A stretch of DNA of 64,000 nucleotides, taken from contig NZ_DYHZ01000007.1 of assembly GCF_020723905.1 (NCBI RefSeq), positions 167,839 through 231,838 on the forward strand. The letters run 5' to 3'. Shown piece by piece: positions 33,429 to 43,312 of the stretch. The notes under the pieces were generated by a model, which was not told the origin of the DNA, made no database searches, and was given only the letters and a program-made list of their open reading frames with translations. Numbering within the stretch: the stretch's first letter is position 1; each line of letters starts with the position of its first letter. Origin of the DNA: Anaerolinea thermophila (lineage in GTDB: Bacteria > Chloroflexota > Anaerolineae > Anaerolineales > Anaerolineaceae). Position numbers and translations under genes: made by a program.

Positions 33429-35235
33429 TGGCAATCTCCTTCTCCAGTTCGGCTTCAATGCGAGTTTGAATGTCGTAAATCTTCCGGTAAAAGCCGTTTT
33501 CCTGTGCCAGCAAATCTTCATGTTTGCCGCGTTGAACAATTCTGCCCTGATCCATCACCAGAATCTGGTCGGCTTCCATCACACTTTGAATGCGGTGAGC
33601 AATGATGAAGGTAGTGCGACCTTTCATTAACTCCTGCAGGGCGGCGCGGATTTCGGCTTCCGTTTCGGTATCTACTGAAGAGGTAGAATCGTCAAGAATC
33701 AAAATACGCGGATTCTTGAGTAGTGTCCGGGCAATGGCAACCCGTTGCTTTTGACCACCGGACAGCGTTACCCCTTTTTCTCCAACCAGCGTGTGATAGC
33801 CTCTGGGAAAACTCATGATGACATCATGGATGGCGGCGGCGCGCGCGGCGGCTTCTACCTCTTCCATCGGCACTTCTCGTCCAATCCCGTAGGTGATGTT
33901 TTCCAGAATCGAACGCGAGAACAAAAAGGGCTCCTGTTCGACGATCCCTATTTGCTGTCGGAGATAGCGGCGAGGATATCGGGTGATGTCCACCCCATCC
34001 AGCAGGATACGCCCTTCGGTGGGATCGTAAAAGCGGGGCAGGAGATTGACCAGTGTGGTCTTCCCCGAACCGGTAGAACCCAGCAGTGCCACAACCTCGC
34101 CGGGGCGCACGGAAAAGGTCACATCTTTGAGGATATCCACCCGATCTTCATAGTGAAAACTGACGTGATCAAAAACCACCTCGCCGCGCAGGTTTCCCTG
34201 TGGAAGATAGTCCCCTTCATCCAGCGATTCGCGCTCTTCTTTGATAATTTCCATAACGCGATTGAAGGAGACCAGCCCGGTTGAAGTTTGCACGATGAGC
34301 CGTCCGAGGTTGCGCATGGGCCAGATGATGTACACCACCAGCCCCATATATGCCAGATAGGTTCCGATGGTAATTTCGCCATTTATCACCATGAGCGCAC
34401 CTACCAGATAGCCAACCAGCGTTTGTGCGCCGCACAGAATATCGGACGCGGGCCAGAAGAAGGAATGCATGAGGGTCAATTTCTTCCCCCGAGTGAACTT
34501 CTCCCGGTTTTCCCGCTCGAATTTTTGAATCTCGTACTGCTGGCGGGCAAAGGCTTTTACCACACGCACACCGGTCAGGTTTTCCTGAAGGGTGGTGGTC
34601 AGCACAGCGTCCTGTTCCTGGAAATCTTCATAGGCTTTGGATACCCGTTTGAAAAAGAATGCCGAAGTCAACAGGACAAAGGGTATGACCACAATGGAAA
34701 TTAACCCCAGTTTGACGTTTAGCTGCAGAATTGCCACAAAATTGATGACGAAGAGCAAAACGATCCTTCCAATCCCAATGGCTTGGTCGGCAAAGAAGCG
34801 TCGTACCGCATCCACATCTGAGGTACAGCGCTGAATCAATTCTCCGGTTTGCATCTTCCGATGATAGGAAAAAGGCAGCCGCTGGATGTGATCAAACAGA
34901 TAGTTACGCAGGCGGCGGGTTGCACCTTCTGCAGTTTGAGCCGTCAATCTCCCGCTGAGAAAACTCAACAACCCTTCGAAAGCCGCCAGGATCACAAACC
35001 CCGAAGCCACCATCGCCAGCGGATAGGGGTGCGGTCCAGGCTGAAAGTAGTTATCCACAAAAAAGCGTAACAGAAACGAGGTAGCGGCTTTGGCAAGTGC
35101 CGCCAACCCCACTCCTAACGTGGCGCCCAGATAATGCCAGTGGTAACCTGTCATCAGGCGCCAGAGCCCCACAAAACGATTGGGGGTCAACGCGTTTTTA
35201 AGGTCATAGGACTGTGATGCAGCAGAGATGGACAC
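33418..35235 (-). CDS. ABC exporter subunit with degenerate Walker B (TM287-like)
   Basis: 605 residues starting at GTG 35235, with GGGAGGAG 9 nt upstream. Six membrane helices and an ATPase domain: Walker A LLGSTGSGKTT, canonical signature LSGGQKQ, and Walker B ILILDDSTSSVD, where Asp replaces the catalytic Glu, as in TM287. Together with the LSVGQ signature of the partner, this makes one composite ATP site non-hydrolysing. It is the first gene of the two-gene operon. An extended -10 (TGA-TAAAAT) lies about 80 bp upstream. Confidence 0.93.
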   Translation of the reverse strand: MSISAASQSYDLKNALTPNRFVGLWRLMTGYHWHYLGATLGVGLAALAKAATSFLLRFFVDNYFQPGPHPYPLAMVASGFVILAAFEGLLSFLSGRLTAQTAEGATRRLRNYLFDHIQRLPFSYHRKMQTGELIQRCTSDVDAVRRFFADQAIGIGRIVLLFVINFVAILQLNVKLGLISIVVIPFVLLTSAFFFKRVSKAYEDFQEQDAVLTTTLQENLTGVRVVKAFARQQYEIQKFERENREKFTRGKKLTLMHSFFWPASDILCGAQTLVGYLVGALMVINGEITIGTYLAYMGLVVYIIWPMRNLGRLIVQTSTGLVSFNRVMEIIKEERESLDEGDYLPQGNLRGEVVFDHVSFHYEDRVDILKDVTFSVRPGEVVALLGSTGSGKTTLVNLLPRFYDPTEGRILLDGVDITRYPRRYLRQQIGIVEQEPFLFSRSILENITYGIGREVPMEEVEAAARAAAIHDVIMSFPRGYHTLVGEKGVTLSGGQKQRVAIARTLLKNPRILILDDSTSSVDTETEAEIRAALQELMKGRTTFIIAHRIQSVMEADQILVMDQGRIVQRGKHEDLLAQENGFYRKIYDIQTRIEAELEKEIANAS

Positions 35236-35478
35236 GTTGTAAAACTCCTCCCGGTCTGAACGACCGTTTCAAAAACACGAACCATACCCCGAACGACGAA
35301 GAGCGCAAATAATGATTTTATCATGGAAAAAGGGAGGATAAGTGCTGATTCACTCACTTTTCCAGAAAAAGGTGAGAGCAAGGGATTGGGGTGGATGCGG
35401 TTTGATTCGATTTTCCTGCTTCCGATTTGAAAATGGGTTAGAATCAATGCAGGAATCTCAGCCAAAGGAGTACATATC

Positions 35479-35907
35479 ATGTGTTGCTGTAATGAGAAAC
35501 GCATCTACACCTCAGAAAAAGCCCCTAAAGCCCTTGCGCCGTATTCCCCGGCAGTGAAAGGGGGCGGGCTCATTTTCATCTCTGGTCAGTTAGGCTTGGA
35601 TCCTGCCACCAATCAACTGGTGGAAGGAGGATTTGAAGCCGAGTGCCGCCAGGCGCTTCTCAATTTGAAGAATCTGGTGGAAGCGGCTGGATCAACCCTG
35701 GATCAGGTAGTCAAGGTGACCGTTTTCCTCAAGGACATCAACGATTTTGCCCGTTTGAACAGCATTTACGCCGAGTTTTTCACTGTCAATCCGCCTGCTC
35801 GTTCTGCCTTCCAGGTTGCAGCGTTGCCAAAGAATGCTGCCATTGAGATCGAAGCCATTGCTCTGGCGTCCGATTCGGGATGCTGTCACGAGGATTGTTG
35901 CGATTAA
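35479..35907 (+). CDS. RidA-family protein with cysteine-rich ends
   Basis: 142 residues. The RidA/YjgF core removes reactive enamine/imine intermediates; the catalytic Arg is R108 in NPPARSAFQV, and the family's APKALAPYSPAV start and LPKNAAIEIEAIA end are present. Unusual additions flank it: MCCCNEK at the N-terminus and SGCCHEDCCD at the C-terminus. Eight Cys (2, 3, 4, 56, 135, 136, 140, 141) could bind metal or act as a redox switch. The ribosome site AAAGGAG supports the start, so the Cys-rich N-terminus is real. It is followed 3 bp later by the response regulator. Confidence 0.92.
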   Translation: MCCCNEKRIYTSEKAPKALAPYSPAVKGGGLIFISGQLGLDPATNQLVEGGFEAECRQALLNLKNLVEAAGSTLDQVVKVTVFLKDINDFARLNSIYAEFFTVNPPARSAFQVAALPKNAAIEIEAIALASDSGCCHEDCCD

Positions 35908-35910
35908 TTC

Positions 35911-36591
35911 ATGGCAGGGGAGTTGGTCCTTCTGGTGGATGATGAGCCCAGCATCGTCTCCCTGTGCCGGATGTATCTGGAACGGGAGGGGTTTCGGGTG
36001 CAGTCGGTGGGAGATGGCGTTGCGGCTCTGGAAGCCGTTCAGAAAGCCCATCCTGCGCTGATGGTGCTGGATGTGATGTTGCCCGGCCTGGATGGGTTTG
36101 AAGTCTGTAAGCAGATTCGTTCCCGGAATGAGGCCCTGCCCATTTTGATGTTGACTGCCCGCGACGAGGACTATGACAAAATTCTGGGTCTGGAGTTAGG
36201 CGCAGATGATTACATGACCAAGCCGTTCAATCCGCGTGAACTGGTAGCGCGGGTCAAAGCCATTCTGCGGCGCACACGGAACCAGTCATCGGAAGACTCA
36301 TCGCTCATTCGTGCAGGTAATCTGGTCATTGATCCTGCCCGGTTTGAAGTCCATGTGGGAGACCGGCTCATTCCCTTACGGACGCAGGAGTTTGAAGTGC
36401 TCCATGTCCTTGCGCGCCATGCTGGCAGAGTACTGACCCGCGAACAACTGCTTGAGAAAGCCTGGGGTTTTGATTTCTACGGGCAGACCCGGACGGTGGA
36501 TGTCCATGTTGCCCAACTGCGCCGCAAACTGGCTGGTTCGGGCGTCACCATTGAAACGGTCACCGGTGTTGGGTATAAACTGGTGGGCTGA
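35911..36591 (+). CDS. OmpR/PhoB-family response regulator
   Basis: 226 residues. Receiver domain with acidic pocket (VDDEPS), phospho-acceptor D54 in VLDVMLPGLDG, and KPF lysine in DDYMTKPFNPRELVARV. A winged-helix DNA-binding domain follows (residues about 128-226; LRTQEFEVLHVLARHAGRVL... TVDVHVAQLRRKL... VTGVGYKLV). It is paired with the sensor kinase 3 bp downstream. Its targets may be the polysaccharide genes behind it; that is inference from position. Confidence 0.96.
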   Translation: MAGELVLLVDDEPSIVSLCRMYLEREGFRVQSVGDGVAALEAVQKAHPALMVLDVMLPGLDGFEVCKQIRSRNEALPILMLTARDEDYDKILGLELGADDYMTKPFNPRELVARVKAILRRTRNQSSEDSSLIRAGNLVIDPARFEVHVGDRLIPLRTQEFEVLHVLARHAGRVLTREQLLEKAWGFDFYGQTRTVDVHVAQLRRKLAGSGVTIETVTGVGYKLVG

Positions 36592-36594
36592 TTC

Positions 36595-38004
36595 ATGTTT
36601 TCCTCTCTGCGTTCTCGTTTGTGGTTGAGTTATGCCCTGCTCATCAGCGTCTCGATTGGCGTGGTTGCTGTCACCCTGCTGGTGGCATTTTTACGCAATC
36701 CGCTGGTCTATCGTTCCGGACTTCCCCTTTTACGGGAAGCCATGAATGCGGCACAACCTCGAGTGGAGCGGGCGCTTGCGCAGGGCATGGCGGCAGTGGA
36801 GAAAGAACTTCAAACTGAAAGTCAACGCACGGGGTTGCGTTATCTTCTGGTGGCTCCGCCGGCGAAACTGCTCTACGATTCAGGAAAAGGCAACGAGGGT
36901 GGAATTTCCCTCATTGCTTTGCGCCGTCTCATGGTGAAGGAGAATGAGATTCTCTCCGGGCTGTTTCGGGATCAGGCTGGAACGCGGTGGTTGTATCTTG
37001 TTCATCATTTTCCTGAAGGCACGGCACTTGTGATCGCCATGCCTACTCGCCAACTTCCACTTAACACACTGATTCGTAATGAAATGGTGATGCCCGTGAT
37101 GCTGGCGGGATTGTGCGGGCTGGGTTTATCGGTTGTTCTGGCGTTTAGCATGGGAGCATGGATTACCCGTCCTCTCCAGAAGATGCAAAAAGAAGCCTTG
37201 CAACTGGCAGATGGAAAGGCAGTGCAGGTGTCTGAGGAGGGACCTCTGGAAGTCCGAAACCTGGCGCACACCTTAAATGAAATGATGCGCAAAGTACAGG
37301 CAAGTCAGCGCGCTCAGCGTGATTTTATTGCCAATGTCTCGCATGACTTGAAAACTCCACTCACTGCCGTTCAGGGTTTTGCTCAGGCAATTCTGGATGG
37401 CACCGCTCAAAGCCCGGAAGCCCTCAAAGATGCCGCGCTGGTGATTTACAATGAAGCCTCGCGGATGTATCGTCTGGTGCTGGATTTGCTCACCCTTGCG
37501 CGTTTTGAAACGGGTACTGCCGATCTGGTTTTTGAAAAGGTGGATGTACAGGAATTGTTGCGGGAGACGGTCAGGCGGTTTTCTCCGCAGGCACAGAAAG
37601 CCGGAATTTACCTGCAATTGAGCGTATCTCCGTTACCGGTGCTGATTGCAGACGGGGAACGCTTGATGCAAGCCCTCTCCAATTTGCTGGATAACGCCTT
37701 AAAGTACACTCCCTCAGGCGGAACCGTTTGGGTGAGAGGGATGGTGGAAGGAGAACATCTTTTGCTGGAAGTCCAGGATACGGGAAAAGGCATTCCTCTG
37801 GAGGAACAGGAGCGGATTTTCGAGCGGTTTTACCGGGGAAATCGCTCCCGCAGTCAAAATGGAGAGCAGAGTTCCGGTTTGGGGTTACCCATTGTTCGTG
37901 AAATCGTTCACGCTCACGGAGGGGAAGTTCGGGTGAGCAGTGAACCGGGGAAGGGGAGCCGGTTCACACTGGTGCTTCCATTGTACAGGAGTGACATTCA
38001 TTAA
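36595..38004 (+). CDS. Sensor histidine kinase
   Basis: 469 residues: membrane helix at about 10-32, an extracytoplasmic sensor domain of about 130 residues without a recognisable family, a second helix near 165-187, HAMP, then HisKA with His250 in NVSHDLKTPLTAVQGF. The ATPase domain has an N box (LSNLLDNALKYTP), G1 (VQDTGKGIP) and G2 (GLGLPIV). The layout is PhoR/VicK-like, but the signal is unknown. It is co-transcribed with the regulator. Confidence 0.96.
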   Translation: MFSSLRSRLWLSYALLISVSIGVVAVTLLVAFLRNPLVYRSGLPLLREAMNAAQPRVERALAQGMAAVEKELQTESQRTGLRYLLVAPPAKLLYDSGKGNEGGISLIALRRLMVKENEILSGLFRDQAGTRWLYLVHHFPEGTALVIAMPTRQLPLNTLIRNEMVMPVMLAGLCGLGLSVVLAFSMGAWITRPLQKMQKEALQLADGKAVQVSEEGPLEVRNLAHTLNEMMRKVQASQRAQRDFIANVSHDLKTPLTAVQGFAQAILDGTAQSPEALKDAALVIYNEASRMYRLVLDLLTLARFETGTADLVFEKVDVQELLRETVRRFSPQAQKAGIYLQLSVSPLPVLIADGERLMQALSNLLDNALKYTPSGGTVWVRGMVEGEHLLLEVQDTGKGIPLEEQERIFERFYRGNRSRSQNGEQSSGLGLPIVREIVHAHGGEVRVSSEPGKGSRFTLVLPLYRSDIH

Positions 38005-38026
38005 GGGAAATAGAAGGGGAGTGAGG

Positions 38027-39007
38027 GTGAAGATTTCTGTCATTGTGCCGTGCTATAACGAGGAACGCACGATTGCGCACCTTCTGGAGGCTTTATGTCA
38101 GCAGACGGTGGGAACCGACGCATTTGAGGTTGTGATTGCCGATGGTATGTCTACCGATGCGACCCGTCAGGTCATCCACGATTATTTGCAAAAGCACCCG
38201 GAATTATCCGTTCAGGTGGTGGATAATCCCAGACGACACATTCCGGCGGGATTGAACCGTGCGCTTGAAGTTTCAAGCGGCGATATCGTCATCCGACTGG
38301 ATGCACACTGCATTCCTGCTCCCGATTATATCGAGCGGTGTGTGGATGCCCTTGAGGCAGGTAAAGGGGATAATGTAGGCGGTGTCTGGCAAATTCAACC
38401 GGGCGGTGAGGGGTGGATAGCCCGCTCCATTGCCGCGGCGGCTGGGCATCCTCTGGGCGTGGGCGATGCGCTGTATCGCTTTACCCGTCAGCCTGCGGTT
38501 GTGGATACCGTTCCTTTTGGAGCCTTTCGCCGGGAGACGCTTCAGCGGGTGGGGGGCTATGATGAGAGTCTGCTGACAAATGAGGATTACGAGTTAAATA
38601 CCCGTATCCGGAAACAGGGAGGAATTGTCTATCTTGATCCTGCCATTCGATCGATTTACTTTGCCCGCTCAACACTTTCGGCGCTGGCAAAGCAGTATTT
38701 TCGATATGGGTACTGGAAATGGCGGATGCTTCGCCGTTACCCCGGCACGCTTCGCTGGCGTCAGGCGCTTCCTCCGTTGTTTGTGCTCAGCCTTGCACTG
38801 CTTCTGCTGGCAGGGGTTTTCTTCCCCCCGCTGTGGCTCTTGTTAGCCATAGAAATCGGGGTATACTTGCTTGCGCTCTGGCTCGGTGCCTTGCCGGTAG
38901 CGTGGCGCAGGCGTGACCCCTCGTTATGGCTGGGCATCCCTCTGGCGATCATGACCATGCACCTGTCCTGGGGTAGTGGATTTCTCTGGAGTATGATGAG
39001 GAAGTAA
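38027..39007 (+). CDS. Family 2 glycosyltransferase, ExoA-like
   Basis: 326 residues from GTG 38027, which sits 5 nt after AAGGGGAG; GTG 38021 is an alternative. GT-A fold: VKISVIVPCYNEERTIAHLL, DGMSTD, and the DxD-type RLDAHC, with acceptor-site TNEDYELNTRIRKQGG. Three C-terminal membrane helices. The family includes succinoglycan transferase ExoA. It ends one base inside the next ATG, so the genes are translationally coupled. Confidence 0.9.
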   Translation: MKISVIVPCYNEERTIAHLLEALCQQTVGTDAFEVVIADGMSTDATRQVIHDYLQKHPELSVQVVDNPRRHIPAGLNRALEVSSGDIVIRLDAHCIPAPDYIERCVDALEAGKGDNVGGVWQIQPGGEGWIARSIAAAAGHPLGVGDALYRFTRQPAVVDTVPFGAFRRETLQRVGGYDESLLTNEDYELNTRIRKQGGIVYLDPAIRSIYFARSTLSALAKQYFRYGYWKWRMLRRYPGTLRWRQALPPLFVLSLALLLLAGVFFPPLWLLLAIEIGVYLLALWLGALPVAWRRRDPSLWLGIPLAIMTMHLSWGSGFLWSMMRK

Positions 39008-40413
39008 TGGAAAGAGATTACTCTCGCTGGCGACTTCGTCCTGAAGAACGACGCACCATTCTGGTGATCGGGGATTTTGTGGTTGCTTTGCTGGCGCTGG
39101 CAATTGCGCTGATTGCATGGGGACAACGGGACTGGCTGGACTTTTCCCAACTGCTGATGCAGCGCATCCCTCGCTGGTTCTTCCTGCTCCCGCTGGGGTG
39201 GTTGCTCCTGAATATCGAGATGTATGATATCCGCCGCGCCGGGCGGAAAGATGAGACCCTAAAGGGTATTTTAATTGCCGCCGGTGTGGGACTGATTCTT
39301 TACCTTTTCATTTTCTTCTTCTCTACCCCCGGCGACATGCCCCGCGTAGGGGTAGCCGTGTTTATTGCCGCTGTTACTCTTCTCACCATTGGCTGGCGAT
39401 TCCTGTATATTCGGGTATTTACTGCCCCCGAATTTTTACGTCGCGTTTTGATTGTAGGAGCCGGGGTGGCAGGAACCACTCTGGCAAATGTGGTCAACGG
39501 TATTCATCCCCAGCCCTTTCAGGTCATAGGCTTTATTGATGACGACCCGGAAAAAATCGGCACGGAAGTTGCAGGTTTTCCCGTGGTAGGCGATTCCGCC
39601 CATCTCATGGAGTTGATTGAACAGTTCCAGATTACCGATCTGATCTTTGCAATTTCCGGGGATCTGCGCCCCGACACCTTCCGCGTTCTGGTGGAAGCGC
39701 AGGAGAAGGGGATTCAAATCACCACCATGATTTCAGCCTATGAACGTCTGTTGGGGCGGATTCCCATTTTCCTGCTTCCTACCGAGTGGATTGTGCGCAG
39801 TTTTGTGGATTATGCTCATACCGACTCTTTCTATGAGATGAGTAAGCGCATTCTGGATATTCTGGGCGGTCTGGTCGGTTCGCTGATTACGCTAATCCTT
39901 TTCCCATTCATTGGGCTGGCGATCTGGCTGGATAGCGGTTCTCCTGTGGTGTTTACGCAAACCCGTGTGGGGAAAAACGGCAGGGAGTACACGATTTACA
40001 AATTTCGCACCATGCGCCAGGATGCGGAGAAAGACGGCAGAGCCCGTGTGACGGTAGAAAACGATGCCCGTATCACCCGTGTGGGAAAAATTTTGCGCAA
40101 GAGTCATCTGGATGAACTTCCTCAATTCTTCAATGTCCTGCGCGGTGAGATGAGTCTGGTAGGTCCCCGGGCAGAGCGTCTGGAACTGGTGCTCTCCCTT
40201 CAGAAGAAGGTGCCTTTCTATCGGGCACGCTTACTGGTGAAACCCGGAATCACCGGTTGGGCGCAGGTCAATTTCGGGTATGCCGCTACGGTAGAAGATA
40301 CGGCAATTAAACTGGAGTATGATTTGTATTACATCATGCACCGCAATTTGCTTCTGGATTTGCTCATTCTTCTTCGGACCATCGGTACTGTGGTGGGCTT
40401 TAAAGGACAATAA
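39007..40413 (+). CDS. Polyprenyl-phosphate sugar-1-phosphate transferase
   Basis: 468 residues: four membrane helices, a Rossmann-like CoA_binding_3 domain (about 145-240; VLIVGAGVAGTTLANVV), then the catalytic bacterial sugar transferase domain (KRILDILGGLVGSLITL, QTRVGKNGREYTIYKFRTM, LDELPQFFNVLRGEMSLVGPR, KPGITGWAQV). It starts exopolysaccharide repeat-unit synthesis by moving a sugar-1-phosphate onto undecaprenyl phosphate. Domain order and length are typical of the WbaP/CpsE class. Confidence 0.95.
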   Translation: MERDYSRWRLRPEERRTILVIGDFVVALLALAIALIAWGQRDWLDFSQLLMQRIPRWFFLLPLGWLLLNIEMYDIRRAGRKDETLKGILIAAGVGLILYLFIFFFSTPGDMPRVGVAVFIAAVTLLTIGWRFLYIRVFTAPEFLRRVLIVGAGVAGTTLANVVNGIHPQPFQVIGFIDDDPEKIGTEVAGFPVVGDSAHLMELIEQFQITDLIFAISGDLRPDTFRVLVEAQEKGIQITTMISAYERLLGRIPIFLLPTEWIVRSFVDYAHTDSFYEMSKRILDILGGLVGSLITLILFPFIGLAIWLDSGSPVVFTQTRVGKNGREYTIYKFRTMRQDAEKDGRARVTVENDARITRVGKILRKSHLDELPQFFNVLRGEMSLVGPRAERLELVLSLQKKVPFYRARLLVKPGITGWAQVNFGYAATVEDTAIKLEYDLYYIMHRNLLLDLLILLRTIGTVVGFKGQ

Positions 40414-40415
40414 TC

Positions 40416-42323
40416 ATGCGTTCCAAACCTGTACCCAGCGTACGAAACCGCTATCTTTTGATGGGCGATCTGATGTTGATCGTCCTTTCGGTATTGGGGA
40501 GTTACGCGCTTCGTTTTGAGTTGGGGAATTTCTTCTTCTTTTACCTCCCGTCGGCGTACTGGATGGCGGGAGCGGCGTTGATCATCAAACCTCTGGTTTA
40601 CTATTTCTTTGGCCTGTATCGCCGTATGTGGATCTACGCCAGCATCCGCGAAGCCTTGATGGTGGTTGCCGCTTCGGTTACGGCATCTGCCTTGCTCGCC
40701 GCAACCATGATTACGCTGGCTTCCTTTCGCTTTTTTGTCGGTTTTCCCCGTTCCGTATTGATTATAGATTTCTTACTCTCAGTGTTTGCGGCAGGTGGAT
40801 TGCGCTTTACCCTGCGCCTGTTAGCCGAAAGCCGTATTAATCAGGCGATACAGGAGGGTGTGGGTTCCCGGCATCCCCAAAAGGTCTTGATTGTCGGCGC
40901 AGGCGATGCCGGTGCCCTGGTGGTTCGGGAAATGCAGAAAAATCCACAATTGAACCTGGTGCCGGTGGGTTTCCTGGATGATAATCCAGCCAAACAACGC
41001 CAGCAAATTTACGGCGTTCCGGTTGTAGGGACGCTGAGCGACCTTGAAAAGGTCATTGATCAGACGCGGGTGCAACAGGTCATTATTGCCATTCCCTCGG
41101 CGGCAGGACGTGTAGTTCGTCTGGTGGCAGATGCCTGCCGCGCCAAAGGGGTACCCTTCCGAACCATGCCCGGCATTTATGAGTTGCTGGGGGGAACCGT
41201 CAGTGTAAGTCGTCTGCGCGAAGTGGATATCACCGACCTGTTGCGGCGCAGTCCTGTGCAGATAGATGAGAGCCTGGTTGGCGCAACTCTTTCGGGTAAA
41301 GTGGTTCTGGTAACCGGCGCGGGTGGTTCGATTGGCAGGGAACTGTGCCGTCAGGTGGCGCGGTGGGGTCCCAGCGAATTGATACTGCTCGGGCATGGGG
41401 AGAACAGCATTTTTGAAGCCCTCATGGAACTGCGGGAAAATTTCCCCTCCCTGCTCTTCCGCCCCGTGATTGCTGATGTGCGCGACTATGGGCGCATACG
41501 CACCATCTTTTTGCGCCATCACCCGGAGATCGTCTTCCATGCCGCCGCCCATAAGCACGTCCCCTTGATGGAGTTGAACGTCGAAGAAGCCGTTACGAAC
41601 AATGTGCTGGGGACGATGAATGTGGTCAGCGCGGCCCTGGAAAGCGGAGTGGAACGCCTGGTGATGATTTCTACCGACAAAGCCATTCGACCGGCGAACA
41701 TCATGGGCGCAACCAAGCGGTTAGCCGAAATGATCGTTCTGGATGCGGCCCGTCGTTCTGGCAGGTCATATTCGGTGGTGCGCTTTGGTAATGTTTTGGG
41801 AAGCCGTGGGAGCGTTGTTCCTCTCTTTAAACGGCAAATAGCCCGCGGTGGACCTGTCACGATTACCCATCCAGAGATGCGCCGTTATTTCATGACCATT
41901 CCGGAAGCGGTGCATCTTGTTTTGCAAGCCTCAGCCATGGGAGAAGGAGGGGAGACTTTTGTCCTCAATATGGGCGAGCAAATCCGCATCCTCGATCTGG
42001 CAGAAGACTTGATTCGCCTTTCCGGCTTAGAACCGGGTAAGGATATTGAAATTGTCTTTACCGGGATTCGCCCCGGCGAGAAACTGAGTGAAGAACTGTG
42101 GGATGAAGGTGTTCCCATTGAGAAGACTGAACACCCGGAAATTTTCCGTGTCAACCCGGACACCTCTGAATTAAGCGGTGAGGAACTGCGTGGACTGGTT
42201 GAACAGATTCTCCGGCTTGCTCAGGAAGGGGATACCCACACTTTGATAAACCTTCTGGATGAAACCATACCGGGTGCCGCTATTCGCAGTACCCCGCCGA
42301 CGGAGTTTACCTCAATTTACTGA
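40416..42323 (+). CDS. Membrane NDP-sugar 4,6-dehydratase (CapD/PglF-like)
   Basis: 635 residues. Four N-terminal membrane helices, a CoA-binding-like domain (VLIVGAGDAGALVV), then an SDR dehydratase domain with TGAGGSIGREL near residue 300, AAAHKHVPLMELNVEEAVTNN, and the catalytic segment STDKAIRPANIMGATKR in which Met-x3-Lys replaces Tyr-x3-Lys, as in inverting or PglF-type UDP-GlcNAc dehydratases. It probably makes a UDP-4-keto-6-deoxy-HexNAc for the surface polysaccharide. It starts 2 bp after the sugar transferase and overlaps the next gene by 1 nt. Confidence 0.95.
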   Translation: MRSKPVPSVRNRYLLMGDLMLIVLSVLGSYALRFELGNFFFFYLPSAYWMAGAALIIKPLVYYFFGLYRRMWIYASIREALMVVAASVTASALLAATMITLASFRFFVGFPRSVLIIDFLLSVFAAGGLRFTLRLLAESRINQAIQEGVGSRHPQKVLIVGAGDAGALVVREMQKNPQLNLVPVGFLDDNPAKQRQQIYGVPVVGTLSDLEKVIDQTRVQQVIIAIPSAAGRVVRLVADACRAKGVPFRTMPGIYELLGGTVSVSRLREVDITDLLRRSPVQIDESLVGATLSGKVVLVTGAGGSIGRELCRQVARWGPSELILLGHGENSIFEALMELRENFPSLLFRPVIADVRDYGRIRTIFLRHHPEIVFHAAAHKHVPLMELNVEEAVTNNVLGTMNVVSAALESGVERLVMISTDKAIRPANIMGATKRLAEMIVLDAARRSGRSYSVVRFGNVLGSRGSVVPLFKRQIARGGPVTITHPEMRRYFMTIPEAVHLVLQASAMGEGGETFVLNMGEQIRILDLAEDLIRLSGLEPGKDIEIVFTGIRPGEKLSEELWDEGVPIEKTEHPEIFRVNPDTSELSGEELRGLVEQILRLAQEGDTHTLINLLDETIPGAAIRSTPPTEFTSIY

Positions 42324-43312
42324 TGGCTATCGTATCCTCTGCACAGTGGGATGATTTTTTACAGGCTCATCCGCAGGCGCATCTCCTGCAGACCAGTGCC
42401 TGGGGAACCCTTAAATCGGCATTTGGGTGGGAACCGGTGTATTTCATTTCGGGAAACGCTGGCGCGCAGGTCCTGTTCCGTCGCTTACCTGCCGGCTTGA
42501 GTGTAGCGTACATCCCCCGCGGACCAGTGGGAACCGACTGGATTCCACTCTGGAAGGAACTCATTCCCTATTGCCGCAGACGCCGCGCGCTCATTCTGAA
42601 AGTCGAGCCGGATGCCTGGGAGGAAGAAGAGGAGATCCTTACCCCGCAGATGCCCGGGTTTGTTCCGGAAGGCATTCCGGTTCAACCACGCCGAACGATT
42701 GTCATTGACCTCCAGGGAAGTGAAGACGACTGGCTGGCTCGGATGAAGCAGAAGACGCGGTACAACATTCGGCTGGCAGAGCGAAAAGGGGTGCTGGTTC
42801 AGCCTTCACGGGATGTGGACAGTTTCTACCGCATGATGACCATGACCGGTGCGCGCGATGGCTTTGGCGTGCATTCCCGCGCTTACTATCAACGCGCTTA
42901 TGAGTTGTTTCATCCACTCGGGATGGCAGAACTGCTGATGGCAACCTACGAAGGCAAACCTCTGGCGGGGTTGATGGTTTTTGCCCGCGGCGAAAGAGCA
43001 TGGTATTTTTATGGCGCTTCCACGGATGAAGAGCGCAATCGTATGCCCACCTATCTTTTACAGTGGGAAGCCATGCGCTGGGCGGCATCCCGCGGCTGCC
43101 GCTGGTATGACCTGTGGGGAGTGCCGGATGAAGCCGAAGAGGTTCTGGAAGCCCGGTTTGAGACTCGCCGGGATGGATTGTGGGGAGTATATCGTTTCAA
43201 ACGGGGTTTCGGGGGAGTAGTGCGCCGGTCTGCCACAACACGGGAATATCCTCTCTGGCAGCCTCTGTTCCCTTTGTATCGGTGGTGGGAAAAACGGGAG
43301 CGCCGGGCATGA
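42323..43312 (+). CDS. FemABX-type peptidoglycan bridge aminoacyltransferase, copy 1
   Basis: 329 residues. FemX-family features: HLLQTSAWGTLKSAFGWEP, AYIPRGPVG, DDWLARMKQKTRYNIRLAERKGV, and a GNAT-like second half with AWYFYGAS and YLLQWEAMRWA. These enzymes use aminoacyl-tRNA to add amino acids to lipid II precursors in the cytosol. The amino acid added cannot be told from sequence. A coiled-coil arm like that of FemA is absent, as in FemX. It is the first of a tandem pair. Confidence 0.92.
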   Translation: MAIVSSAQWDDFLQAHPQAHLLQTSAWGTLKSAFGWEPVYFISGNAGAQVLFRRLPAGLSVAYIPRGPVGTDWIPLWKELIPYCRRRRALILKVEPDAWEEEEEILTPQMPGFVPEGIPVQPRRTIVIDLQGSEDDWLARMKQKTRYNIRLAERKGVLVQPSRDVDSFYRMMTMTGARDGFGVHSRAYYQRAYELFHPLGMAELLMATYEGKPLAGLMVFARGERAWYFYGASTDEERNRMPTYLLQWEAMRWAASRGCRWYDLWGVPDEAEEVLEARFETRRDGLWGVYRFKRGFGGVVRRSATTREYPLWQPLFPLYRWWEKRERRA

